A stretch of 36,362 bases of DNA from Mycobacteriaceae bacterium 1482268.1 (GCA_001665255.1 LZSH01000323.1:1-36362); one strand, 5' to 3'; counted from the first letter of the stretch, positions 25,166-33,553 are shown. Translations and numbers: made by a program. Notes: generated by a model not told the origin, from the letters alone.

Positions 25166-25926
25166 CCAAGACCCTGGTCGGCACCGTGGCCCTGGTGACC
25201 GGAGCCAGCAGCGGCATCGGCGCAGCGACCGCGCGTGCGTTGGCCGCCGAGGGTGCGACGGTCGCGCTGCTCGCGCGCCGTGCCGACCGGCTCGAGGAAC
25301 TGAAGACCGACATCGAAGCCGACGGCGGCTCGGCGTTGGTGACGCCGGCCGACGTCACCGACTCCGCTCAGGTGGCGGCCGCCGTCGCGGCCACGGTCGA
25401 CGGATTGGGCCGCCTCGACATCCTGGTCAACAACGCCGGGCTGTTGCGCATGGGCAACGCCGCCGATGCGCCGCTCGCCGACTGGGACGACCTCGTCGCG
25501 GTCAACGTGTCCGGCGTGCTCTACGCCGCACATGCCGCGATCCCGCATCTGATCGCGGCCGCAGCCGATTCGGCGCGAGGCGTCGCCGACCTCGTCACGA
25601 TCAGCTCGACCGGTGGCCGCGCGGCTCGGCCCGGGACCGCGGTGTACTCGCTGACCAAATTCGGTGTCGGCGCGTTCAGCGAGGGCATCCGGCAGGAACT
25701 GATCGGCAAACGAGTTCGGGTCGGTGTCGTCGAGCCGGGCACCGTGCAGACCGAGATCATGGAACACCTTGACGCCCAAGGGCAGATGGCCCAGCGCCGA
25801 CGCACGGCCGGCATGGTCAAATTGCGGCCAGAGGACATCGCCGACGCGGTCGTGTACATGGTGACGCGCGATCGGCGGGTGGCGGTCAACGAAATGCTGG
25901 TACGCGCGGCCGAGCAGACGTGGTGA
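25162..25926 (+). CDS. Short-chain dehydrogenase/reductase (SDR)
   Basis: 254 residues. TGASSGIG (13-20), an ARR after the second strand (38-40, favouring NADP), NNAG (90-93), catalytic S149 in TISST, and YSLTK (Y162, K166) make a complete classical SDR. It overlaps the double CoA-transferase gene (ATGA), and its end overlaps the next gene. Within this operon it probably oxidises an alcohol made by the P450 or a hydroxyacyl intermediate. Substrate not known. Confidence 0.94.
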   Translation: MTKTLVGTVALVTGASSGIGAATARALAAEGATVALLARRADRLEELKTDIEADGGSALVTPADVTDSAQVAAAVAATVDGLGRLDILVNNAGLLRMGNAADAPLADWDDLVAVNVSGVLYAAHAAIPHLIAAAADSARGVADLVTISSTGGRAARPGTAVYSLTKFGVGAFSEGIRQELIGKRVRVGVVEPGTVQTEIMEHLDAQGQMAQRRRTAGMVKLRPEDIADAVVYMVTRDRRVAVNEMLVRAAEQTW

Positions 25927-27173
25927 GGGGTCGTTGGGTCACCGGCGACCGGTCCGGGCTGCCGTTCCCCGCGGATCCGGCCACCTTCCTCGACGGTGGC
26001 GTTGCATTCCTCACCAAGGCGTTTCAAACGCACGTTACGGCGATCACCCGGTGTGAGGAAGTTTCCGGTGGCAGCACGGGCCGCAAAATGCTCCTCGACG
26101 TCGCCTACGGCAAGCCGCAGCCGCACCTCCACGCCGAATTGTTCGTGAAGTTCTCGCGCGACTTCGACGACCCGGTGCGTGACCACGGCAGAACCCAGAT
26201 GGAAACCGAGGTGACCTTCGCGTCGCTGTCTCTGACGCCCGACTTCCCCATTGTGGTGCCGCGCACGCAGTTCGCCGACTACCACCGTGAGACCGGCACC
26301 GGCATCCTGATCAGCGAGCGGATCCGGTTCGGCCACAACGGTATCGAGCGGCAGTATCACAAGTGTCTCGACTACGAGATGCCCGATGCGGTCGGGCATT
26401 ATCGTGCGCTGTTCACCGCGCTCGGCCGGCTTGCTGGCGCCGACCGGTCCCGCCGGTTGCCTGCTGCGTTGACCGAGCGTTTTCCGGTCGATCTGCGGGC
26501 CGCCGCGGTGGGTGAGCCCCCACCAATGACACCCGGGAAGCTGCATCGCCGCATCGCACGTCTCGCCGAGTTCAGCGAGGCTCGGGCCGGCCTGCTGCCC
26601 GACAATGTGCGCTCGGTCGACTTTCTCGATCGGTTTGCCGCCGAGGCGCCGATCGTGCTGCAGAACGAGTCGGCGATCTGGCGGTATCTCAGTGAGGCGA
26701 AGGACTACATCGCGCTGTCTCACTGGAACGCCAACGTCGACAACGCCTGGTTCTGGACCGACGACGGCGGCACGCTGCGCTGCGGGCTGATGGACTGGGG
26801 CTGCGTCAGCCAGCTGAACCTTGCGATGGCGATATGGGGCGCGATGTCGGGAGCCGAAACCACGCTGTGGGACGACCATTTCGACGAGCTGCTCGACCTG
26901 TTCTGTTGCCAAATACGGGGCTCGGGCGGTCCGACGCTGGACCCGTCGGAGCTGAGCCGCCAAGTGCTGCTTTACGTCGCGTTGATGGGTATCACCTGGC
27001 TGATGGACGTGCCCGCGCTGATCCGGGCGAAAGCGCCGGAGGCGACGCGACGAACCGATCCCGCGATCAGGGACGACGAGGGCGTCCGCGCGACGCTCCA
27101 GATGCTGACCAACGTGCTGAACCTTTGGGAGTCACGGGATGTGAGCTGTGCTCTGAACCAGACCGGAGCGTGA
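25920..27173 (+). CDS. Aminoglycoside-phosphotransferase/ecdysteroid-kinase-like fold protein
   Basis: 417 residues from a GTG at 25920; the next codon (GTG 25923) would give a 4-base GTGA overlap with the SDR stop and is equally plausible. The C-lobe shows an altered catalytic loop SHWNANVDNAWFW (kinase-like HxDxxxxN, with Asn where Asp is expected) and CGLMDWGCVSQLN at the DFG-like position. The N-lobe contains LFVKFSRDF (possible ATP lysine) and METEVTF (possible paired Glu). Such small-molecule kinase-like proteins often sit in mycobacterial lipid and steroid catabolic clusters; their role is not established. Activity should not be assumed. Confidence 0.75.
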   Translation: MVRGRWVTGDRSGLPFPADPATFLDGGVAFLTKAFQTHVTAITRCEEVSGGSTGRKMLLDVAYGKPQPHLHAELFVKFSRDFDDPVRDHGRTQMETEVTFASLSLTPDFPIVVPRTQFADYHRETGTGILISERIRFGHNGIERQYHKCLDYEMPDAVGHYRALFTALGRLAGADRSRRLPAALTERFPVDLRAAAVGEPPPMTPGKLHRRIARLAEFSEARAGLLPDNVRSVDFLDRFAAEAPIVLQNESAIWRYLSEAKDYIALSHWNANVDNAWFWTDDGGTLRCGLMDWGCVSQLNLAMAIWGAMSGAETTLWDDHFDELLDLFCCQIRGSGGPTLDPSELSRQVLLYVALMGITWLMDVPALIRAKAPEATRRTDPAIRDDEGVRATLQMLTNVLNLWESRDVSCALNQTGA

Positions 27174-27176
27174 CTG

Positions 27177-28085
27177 ATGGCGTCATTGACCGTTTCTGCT
27201 CTGCGGTTAGTTCGGAGGGTCACCGACGCATTCGGATTGGATATCGGCACCGATGTTGCCCCGCTGATGGCTGTCGGCCATCCGCCGAAGTTCATAACGC
27301 CCGCAATCTCGGTGCAGCGCAGTGAGTTCGGCCAGATGCCGGTTTACAGTTTGCAGTCCCGGGCGACGGCGTCACGCAACACCTCCAGCTCAAGCAACGC
27401 CATCGTGGCCATCCCGGGCGGGGCTTACGCGGTGCGGCCGACATTAATGCATTGGGCCCTCTATGGACTGATGACGCGGCGGACCGGCGCATCTGTCGTC
27501 GTACCCGTGTACCCACTGTCGTCCGAGGGCGGCACCGCAGCATCGGTGGTCCCCAAGATCGCCAGCCTGATCTCTGACCAGATCGCCTCCCGTCCCGACG
27601 GCCGAGTCGGTGTCTACGGCGACTCCGCCGGCGGCGGGCTGGCATTGGCTGCAATTCAACATCTTGTGGCCGGCAACAGACCGGTGCCGACATCGTTGGT
27701 GCTCGTTTCACCCTTCCTCGACGTGACGATGAGTAACCCGGCGATCGCTGTTGTCGAGGACCCTGTGCTCGACGCCGGATCGCTACGTGAGTCTGGCCTC
27801 CTGTGGGCCGGCCACCGCGATCCCCAAGATCCGTTCGTCAGTCCCCTTTATGGTTCGCTTGACGGTCTTCCTCCCACGGTCGTGTACTCGGGATCCTTGG
27901 ACGTGCTGTTCCCCGACGTCCTCGCTTTGCAGCGACGCGCTCGCCAAGCCGGCTCGCCGATGACTTTCGATCTGCGCGACGGCCGCATTCACAATTGGGC
28001 GATGCTGCCCTTGACACGCGACGGGCGCGAGGTACTTCCCGGCATCCTGCGCCAACTGGCCGGCCCGTCACGGAGTGGTCCGTAA
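27177..28085 (+). CDS. Alpha/beta hydrolase (hormone-sensitive-lipase-like esterase)
   Basis: 302 residues from an ATG at 27177, three bases after the preceding stop. The oxyanion motif is IPGGAY (79-84) in place of the classical HGGG. The nucleophile elbow is GDSAGGG (S150), the acid is probably D242 in SGSLDVLFPD, and the histidine is H272 in GRIHNWAM. This is the order expected for HSL-type esterases. It could cleave an ester or lactone in the operon's pathway. Its 3' end abuts a remnant on the opposite strand that lacks its own stop, so the locus has been rearranged just downstream. Confidence 0.88.
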   Translation: MASLTVSALRLVRRVTDAFGLDIGTDVAPLMAVGHPPKFITPAISVQRSEFGQMPVYSLQSRATASRNTSSSSNAIVAIPGGAYAVRPTLMHWALYGLMTRRTGASVVVPVYPLSSEGGTAASVVPKIASLISDQIASRPDGRVGVYGDSAGGGLALAAIQHLVAGNRPVPTSLVLVSPFLDVTMSNPAIAVVEDPVLDAGSLRESGLLWAGHRDPQDPFVSPLYGSLDGLPPTVVYSGSLDVLFPDVLALQRRARQAGSPMTFDLRDGRIHNWAMLPLTRDGREVLPGILRQLAGPSRSGP

Positions 28086-28089
28086 CTCG

Positions 28090-28802
28090 TCGGCCAATAA
28101 GCCGCCCGACGTGTTCGCGCGCGAAGAACTCCTGATTCTCGCCGTAGCCTTGGACGCCATCCCACCGCCAGTCGGTCAGCGTCCAGAACGTCAGCCTGCC
28201 CGGCCATCCCAGCCATCTCAATGCAGCGCGCACTTCGCCCTCGGCGTGCAGGTCGCGGCCGAGGTCGTCACGGGCCTCGAGAACGACATGCCTCGGCGCG
28301 CCGCGTCGGCGGTCGACCACTCGCCGCTCACCGGAGACGAGCTCGCCGACCTGGCCGTCCCGCAGGAAGTAGCCCCCGATCACCTTGTCCACGCCCGCTT
28401 TTCGGCTCGCCATGGTGATCGCGTGCCAGTGTTTGTCGGCGTCGGCGATCGCCCAAAGATAGTCACCCGACCGGCGCGCACCGCGCCGGTGCGGCCCCCA
28501 GGTGCGGTCGCGCATTGCGTAGCAGTCCACGTCGAGACGCTCACCGTTCAGCGTCGCGGTGCCCCGTATCCGGCCGGGTTGGTCGAAGTGGCAATGTTGC
28601 GGCGACGCCTGCCCCAGCACGTGGGGCGCCATCAGCGCGTTCCACTCCAGCTCGAACTCGAAACCGAGGCACGAGTACGACAGCCGGTATCGACTCAGCG
28701 GTTCAAGCACCTGATGCCGCAACGAGTTGGGCAACATGAAGTCGCCGAAGTCGATTGGCCCCGTGGGCGTCCGGGCGTACGTGGCATCTGAATAGCTGGT
28801 GT
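28090..28802 (-). pseudogene. Truncated CrtC/lipocalin-like (DUF7064/7065-type) gene
   Basis: The minus strand encodes a recognisable stretch: DFGDFMLPNSLRHQVLEPLS, then FDQPGRIRGTATLNGERLDV, DCYAMRDRTWGPHRRG, IGGYFLRDGQVGELVSGERR and TLTDWRWDGVQGYGENQEFF. This matches the C-terminal half of hydroxyneurosporene-synthase/lipocalin-like proteins common in mycobacterial lipid clusters. The N-terminal part is absent: upstream of about 28802 the frame runs into a hairpin region. There is no stop where the protein should end (about 28090); the frame continues antisense through the esterase gene to 27838. Both ends thus look lost. An in-frame ATG at 28737 exists, but I read the gene as a remnant cut by a rearrangement or element insertion. 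Confidence 0.62.
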
Positions 28803-28826
28803 GCGGAACCCCGGCTGAATGACGAA

Positions 28827-28846
28827 GGCCCCGCCTAAGCGGGGCC
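28827..28846. terminator. Strong GC hairpin (terminator-like)
   Basis: GGCCCCGC (28827-28834) and GCGGGGCC (28839-28846) pair perfectly around a 4-nt loop CTAA. On the minus strand it is followed by TTCGTCATTC; there is no long U-run. It stands at the boundary between the catabolic region and the plasmid-like remnant. Confidence 0.55.
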
Positions 28847-28852
28847 GCGTCT

Positions 28853-28902
28853 GGAGGTTCGAACCGAGTTGGCGCTCGGGTTCCGGGTCCTCCGCACCCG
28901 TT
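28853..28902. other. Imperfect palindromic structure containing TTCGAA
   Basis: GGAGG near 28853 can pair with CCTCC near 28889. Inside, GAACCGAG and CTCGGGTTC pair with one bulge around TTGGCG. It looks like a folded RNA or protein-binding palindrome, possibly a recombination-site remnant. The TTCGAACC recalls a tRNA T-loop, but the flanking bases do not form a T-stem on either strand. The remaining bases to 29022 show no gene I can support. Confidence 0.35.
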
Positions 28903-29022
28903 GCCCCCGAAGGGACTGTCTGGATGGACAGCTCTCACGGTAGCGCATGCCTGTCTGACGTTCCAGAAATGGCGCGCAATCAGTGCGCAAATCGTGAATT
29001 CCGCAGCACCCGATCGCCTCGG

Positions 29023-30132
29023 GTGAGCAGTACACGGCTGACGCCGCTAGGCGCTGCCATCGCACCTCCACCACATGCGATCCGCGCGCTGGCCAACGAG
29101 CGCCGGCGCGGCTGGGTCGAGCGTGCCGGCGCGTGCGCGCCGCGAGCGCCGATGTGGACCAGCCGCCAGGCGTGGCTCGACGGACTCCAACGCTGGGCGC
29201 ACTCACCGGCCCTGGGCCAGCTGTGCGCGGCCGAGCGGGTGTCGATCACCCCGGCCACGCTGTTGTCGATCGCGGCGGTGATGGCCGAGTACGCCGATCA
29301 CGCCACCGGCCGCCACGTCGCCGTCACACGCGCCACGATCGCGTCCCTGGTGGGTTGCGACGTGCGCACCGTGACCGCCGCTTGGCGGGTCCTACGGGCC
29401 TCTAGGTGGGCTGTCGAGGCCCAACGTGGCCACGGCTCACCCGGGCACCCCCAGCGTTGGCCGGCGCCCCTCGGTGTACCACCTGGTGCCGCGGCGTGAG
29501 GTGCAGCCAGCAGCGCACCAGCCTGTGCACGATTTCCACCTACCGCCGTCAGGCGGTGATGGTCTTTTAACTCCCGCAGGGAGTCACTCACCAAGCGTGC
29601 GCGCACGCGCACACGCCACCGATCACACGAACAAAAACCCGCTCCACCGCGGCGGTGGCGCACCACACCGCGGCCCTTAGCCACCCAGCGGCTCGCCGCC
29701 CAGCTCGTCACCCGTACTCACGGCCTGGGACACGGCCACATCGGCGCCATCTGCGACGCGATCACTACAGCCGGTATCGACCCCGCAGTGTGGTCAGCAC
29801 GCGCCATCACCGAGGCCCTGAACACCGACATGCGCACCCGCGGATGGAGCTGGCCCGACCACGTCGACAATCCCGCAGCTTTCCTGTCCAGCCGACTACG
29901 GCGGCTGTCCTGGGCACCTCCCGAGCTCCTCACAAAGGGCATCGACCAGACGCCGCGACCGGCGCCGCTCACCGAGGCCGCGCGAGCCCGGATCGCTGCT
30001 GCCCAAGAAGAGATCCGGCGCGTGCTGCGCGGCTGCGCTCAGCGGATCGCTTCCGAGCACACCCACCCACACGGGAAAGATGCGCTACTGCTCGCTGACA
30101 CCATCGAAATGTGTGACGCGCTCAAATCGCCG
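29023..30132 (+). pseudogene. Frameshifted plasmid-type helix-turn-helix (replication-initiator-like) gene
   Basis: Continuous protein-like sequence is spread over two frames. From a possible GTG at 29023 the first frame gives ITPATLLSIAAVMAEYADHA, then TRATIASLVGCDVRTVTAAWRVL, a winged-helix-like DNA-binding segment. It ends near 29440, where the sense continues in the +1 frame (GTPSVGRRPSVYHLVPRRE, to 29680). From about 29672 sense returns to the first frame (RPLATQRLAAQLVTRTHGLG, then [20 protein letters not shown]), continuing to IEMCDALKS at about 30129. One base gained and one lost would explain this; the first shift is at a C-rich run. The helix-turn-helix plus these C-terminal parts resembles proteins encoded on actinobacterial plasmids and conjugative elements. 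It is broken, or two sequencing errors are present. Confidence 0.55.
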
Positions 30133-30133
30133 G

Positions 30134-31000
30134 GTGCACGACCACACCGTCGCCGACCGCACGGCCAAAGGGGACACGATGACAGTGACCGGGGCCCGCG
30201 GCCACCACATCACCACCGCAGATGTGGTCATCACCCGGCGCAACGACCCCACCATCACCGTCTATGACCCCGACGACCGCACCCAGCGGCTGGTTAGGGC
30301 GCCGGTGCGCAACGGGCGGCGCTGGCGCGTCCTCGCAGTCGACAACACCGCCGAGCACCAACGTATCGCCGCCCGCCGCCTCGGCGACGGCGCGTGGGCC
30401 GTTTTCAGTGGCGACTACCTGCGTCAGCAGGTGCAGCTCGGGCATGCGGTCACCGTGCATGCCGCCCAGGGCGTCACCGCCGACACCACTCACGCCGTGC
30501 TGGCTGACACCGCCAGCCGCAACCTGGCCTACGTCGCGCTCACCCGCGGACGCGCCTCCAATCACGCCTACCTCTACCAACGCGACCCAGTCGAAGCCGA
30601 CCACGCTCACAGCCACGACCTTGCCGACGTCGAGGGGGTGCATCTGGCCCGCCGCGGCACCCCCATCCAAGCTGCCCGAGCGCTGCGACAAGTCATCGGC
30701 CGCGATGAACCCGCGCAAACCGCGCACCAGATTGCGGCCAGCACCCTCACCCAGAACCTGCCGGAGCGAATCGCCTCGCTAGTCGTCGAACACCAGCAGG
30801 CGGTAACCCGCCGCCGCAGCAACTACCAGAAAACCCAACGCACACAACGTGATCGGGCGCTAGACCGAGACCTCGGTCTCAACCACAGCCGAAATCAGGA
30901 ACACGGCTATGACCTCAGCCTCTACCCACCCCGCTGCTGCGCGCCCGCCGACCGCTCGCAAACCTGCGTTGTCACCACTGATTCCGGTCTCGAAGACTGA
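30134..31000 (+). pseudogene. C-terminal fragment of a MobF/TrwC-type relaxase-helicase
   Basis: The frame (possible GTG at 30134 or ATG at 30179, up to 288 residues) begins inside a helicase domain: [20 protein letters not shown], then [40 protein letters not shown] is superfamily 1 helicase motif V, and [20 protein letters not shown] is motif VI. The relaxase domain with its tyrosines and histidine triad and the Walker A region are absent; full proteins of this type exceed 1000 residues. It follows directly on the helix-turn-helix remnant at about 30130 in another frame, so a large deletion seems to have joined two plasmid genes. The arginine-rich tail after [12 protein letters not shown] looks natural for these proteins. 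Not functional for transfer. Confidence 0.75.
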
Positions 31001-31071
31001 TCGCACGATGATCAGTGCGCCCCTGTGACACGGGTGGTGCGGCGGTGTGAGCTATTCGAGCTGAAGCGTGG

Positions 31072-31482
31072 TTAGGCGCAGGACCAGCTGTATGGATCGG
31101 CGACATTAGTTGCCGAGGGTCGCCCACCACCGTGGCTGGCACAGAATGCGCCTAGGTCAACGGCTAGGTCGGTAATGGTTGCGCCGTTGGCAGTGGACTG
31201 ACGGCATCGCCATGAGTAGGCGTCCCCAGGCGGGGCAACGTATGCGCTTCCCTGCTGATAGCCGCCCCCGGCGGGGTACTGCGAGGCGCACTGGCCATTG
31301 ATGTCTGTGGATGTGATCGGTCCTTGTGCAACAGCAACTGCCGGCATACCGAGGACCCCTGCGGTCCCCGCCAGCACCGTCATGGTGACCGCGGCGACGC
31401 GCCTAGTGCTCCACACCGCTCGTGAGCTGTCCACCTTTGACCCGCATTCTGCATACACATGCTGGTTATCGTCTGACAGCAC
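31072..31482 (-). CDS. Small secreted protein with two YSWxC motifs
   Basis: Up to 136 residues from an ATG at 31482; GTG codons at 31434 and 31416 are shorter in-frame choices that would place the signal peptide (STRRVAAVTMTVLAGTAGVL, ending PAVAVAQG) nearer the N-terminus, and I cannot decide between them. The mature part carries two similar motifs, PPGDAYSWRC and VADPYSWSC, each ending in a cysteine, plus NGQCASQYP and AFCASHGG. Four cysteines suggest two disulfides in a small exported domain. It is divergent from the membrane-protein gene at 31542. Function unknown. Confidence 0.65.
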   Translation of the reverse strand: MLSDDNQHVYAECGSKVDSSRAVWSTRRVAAVTMTVLAGTAGVLGMPAVAVAQGPITSTDINGQCASQYPAGGGYQQGSAYVAPPGDAYSWRCRQSTANGATITDLAVDLGAFCASHGGGRPSATNVADPYSWSCA

Positions 31483-31541
31483 ACAGTGTTACACGTTCAC
31501 AGCTCGCCGCGAACGGTTGTTGATTCACCAATCTGGCCAGC

Positions 31542-32990
31542 ATGGCTGCACACGGTGGCCTTACGCTTTGGCATGTGGGGAGGAACGACGAGCAAATCGC
31601 CGATGCAGAGAACTTTATTGCCGGCGTGACAGAGGCTGCCATCGAGCTCTTACACCGTTGTGGCGACTTCACGCATGTACGGCAGGAGATCAAGGCCGAA
31701 CAGCTGCGGACCATCATCATACGGGCCACCCAGCGTGCCCTAGTCGACTACGAGGCAGCAGCTAAGCTCTCCGGACTCGGTTTGGATGCTGCCGCTGAGG
31801 CTCCGGCACCCTATCTGTACTACGTGGCCGTTCACGCAGCATGCGGGCTGATTCGTGACTGCCGGCTCATGTTTCCCGACACACGGCCCACGATGACGGC
31901 CACGCTGGATCGCCTGGGCGCCTCCAGCTACATCCAGGGATGCGCGTTCATGCTGGCCATTCATATTGCCGACCGCTTCGCTGACGACATCGAGACTCCG
32001 TCGCTGGACAGTCACCGCGACATTACAGCGCAGTTCTTGAGCACCCTGGACACCTTGATCAGCAATAACAACGACCACACTCACGATCAGATCCGGCCGG
32101 TTCTGGTCGAGTGTCTAGTTCGACGTGCTGGGCTGCGCGACGCTGATTCAGAACTGCACAAGATGGCTGCCTCCGCAGCGGTAGAACCTGTCACACCGTC
32201 TGCGCTGCGAGAAGATCCCGCATCGCAGCAGCCGCCAGGGGCTCCTCCAGTTGGCGACCATCCTGAACGTGCTCGGGGCAAACCCGACCGACGTAAGAGT
32301 GTGGCGGTCGGCCTGGTCGTTCTCGTCGTGGGTGCCGTGTTGGGCGCGCTGATCACCGGAACCGTGCAGCGAGACAGGCAGGCTACAGTCACCCCGACGA
32401 CCGTCACGACCACGGTGACGGCTCCGCTGCCTCCACCATCTGGTTTGGAAGCTTCGCTGAGCGCACCCACGTTGACCAATGTGTCCATGCAGCTCCTGGC
32501 GCACCCACAGGGATCTCAGATCGATCCGACAATCAGTGCCGGGCCCGAACACTCCACCCGTGCACGGGCGACCATGCCGATGGGTGGAGTGCTTGACGTC
32601 GAGATCCGTCTGGCCGTGCCCAAAGGGGTCACTCCGGACCCCGAAGAACACTTCTTCATCGGCTTTTGGCCCAGCGGGCTAATGACCTTGCAACCGAACA
32701 CCACCAAAGTGCTTCAGCCGGGTCATCCCGCCGTTGACGTTAACGACCTCAAACCAGTGCCCACCACCGCGGTCACCGCTTTGGACCCCGGCGGGGCCAC
32801 CACGACGTACACGCTGAGCGTGGCCGCGATTCCTCAACCTGCCGTCACCGGAGCCTCACCGGGCAGCGGATACTTTTGCGGCTACAACACCCAGGCCATC
32901 AATGCCATCTTGGTGTCAAGCAAGTACCCCACCACCCAAATCTTGACCACATTGCCCGTCTCGGTGCTGCGCACCACGGACTGCGGCTAG
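31542..32990 (+). CDS. Single-pass membrane protein of unknown family
   Basis: 482 residues from an ATG at 31542 with only a weak ribosome site. Residues 15-205 form an alpha-helical, soluble-looking domain. A Pro-rich, basic linker (about 215-252, ending RGKPDRRK) leads to one transmembrane helix (253-273, SVAVGLVVLVVGAVLGALIT). A Thr-rich stalk and an extracytoplasmic beta-rich domain follow, with cysteines in YFCGYN and at the penultimate residue. Positive residues before the helix predict the N-domain inside the cell. The plan resembles a transmembrane sensor or anti-sigma-like protein, but no known motif is recognised. It lies among mobile-element remnants and 31 bp from the convergent RHH gene. 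Confidence 0.72.
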   Translation: MAAHGGLTLWHVGRNDEQIADAENFIAGVTEAAIELLHRCGDFTHVRQEIKAEQLRTIIIRATQRALVDYEAAAKLSGLGLDAAAEAPAPYLYYVAVHAACGLIRDCRLMFPDTRPTMTATLDRLGASSYIQGCAFMLAIHIADRFADDIETPSLDSHRDITAQFLSTLDTLISNNNDHTHDQIRPVLVECLVRRAGLRDADSELHKMAASAAVEPVTPSALREDPASQQPPGAPPVGDHPERARGKPDRRKSVAVGLVVLVVGAVLGALITGTVQRDRQATVTPTTVTTTVTAPLPPPSGLEASLSAPTLTNVSMQLLAHPQGSQIDPTISAGPEHSTRARATMPMGGVLDVEIRLAVPKGVTPDPEEHFFIGFWPSGLMTLQPNTTKVLQPGHPAVDVNDLKPVPTTAVTALDPGGATTTYTLSVAAIPQPAVTGASPGSGYFCGYNTQAINAILVSSKYPTTQILTTLPVSVLRTTDCG

Positions 32991-33021
32991 CCACCGGAAC
33001 AGGTTTTCGGCGCTCGGCAGG

Positions 33022-33294
33022 TTAACCCGAAGCGGATTGGTGCCGGTCTGTCGGGGTGGGGACCTCGTCATCGGGAATCAGTCCCAGAGCCTTTTGCTCC
33101 TCGATGTACTTGCGGTGTAACTCTGCGCGCAGACCTTCCAGGTCGGATTCGGCGTCGGCCATCATCTTCTCCACGGCCTCGCGCACCAGCTCGGAGGTGG
33201 TCTTCCCCCTGGCCTTGGCCATGGTGTTGAACCGTTTAGCGAACTCGGGAGACACCCGCGCCTGCAGGGCCTTTTCCTTGTTGTCCGTGCTCAT
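33022..33294 (-). CDS. Ribbon-helix-helix (CopG/Arc-like) DNA-binding protein
   Basis: 90 residues from an ATG at 33294 with a strong GAGGGAG site five bases upstream. Residues about 8-45 match an RHH domain: a beta-strand (KALQARVSPEFAKRF) then two helices (FNTMAKARGKTTSELVREAV). A charged coiled-coil-like segment (ADAESDLEGLRAELHRKYIE) and a short tail follow. RHH proteins are often antitoxins or autorepressors; there is no adjacent toxin gene, so a repressor role is more likely. It is divergent from the cyclase gene, and tandem 14-bp repeats lie in the shared region. Confidence 0.85.
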   Translation of the reverse strand: MSTDNKEKALQARVSPEFAKRFNTMAKARGKTTSELVREAVEKMMADAESDLEGLRAELHRKYIEEQKALGLIPDDEVPTPTDRHQSASG

Positions 33295-33392
33295 GTCGAA
33301 CTCCCTCGTTGTGTTCGGGGCGCTGACCCGCAGGGCCGCGCGTAAACCAGGACGACTCCGTGGTTATGCAACGTACATCGCGCTGACGCACA

Positions 33393-33420
33393 CCGTAGTT
33401 ACATCACCGCTCTTACATCA
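33393..33420. repeat. Tandem 14-bp direct repeat, candidate RHH operator
   Basis: CCGTAGTTACATCA and CCGCTCTTACATCA lie head to tail, 11 of 14 positions identical. They are about 100 bp upstream of the RHH gene and 200 bp upstream of the cyclase gene. RHH repressors commonly bind short tandem repeats cooperatively. A related GTACATCG occurs at 33373-33380. Confidence 0.45.
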
Positions 33421-33525
33421 TCGTGTCATACAACTGCACGCACACAAAGTTGTTAGCTCGAATCCACGCCGGATATCCCTCTGGAGCCCCGGAGCTATAT
33501 AGATGAACTACCTAATGTAATACAT

Positions 33526-33553
33526 GTTGCACGCTGATAGTTGCACGCATCAT
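33526..33553. repeat. Second tandem repeat with 14-bp period (GTTGCACGC)
   Basis: GTTGCACGC occurs at 33526-33534 and again at 33540-33548, a 14-bp period, with a related CTGCACGC at 33434-33441. It lies 75-100 bp before the cyclase start, near an AT-rich stretch (TATATAG, TAATGTAATACAT) that could hold the promoter. The rest of the 332-bp gap (33295-33626) contains no gene I can support. Confidence 0.45.

Noticed and set aside
25521-26963. 480-residue minus-strand ORF opposite the SDR and kinase-fold genes
   Set aside because: Opposes two genes with recognisable motifs; its own sequence shows no domain.
28853-28880. tRNA gene suggested by GGTTCGAACC next to a terminator hairpin
   Set aside because: Neither strand gives a paired T-stem, anticodon arm or acceptor stem around this T-loop-like sequence.
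33022-33294. Type II toxin-antitoxin module from the RHH protein
   Set aside because: No toxin-sized gene is adjacent on the same strand; the neighbours are a convergent membrane protein and a divergent cyclase.
33456-33475. tRNA 3' end suggested by CTCGAATCCACGCCGG
   Set aside because: No matching T-stem or upstream tRNA body; not enough for a tRNA or att-site call.
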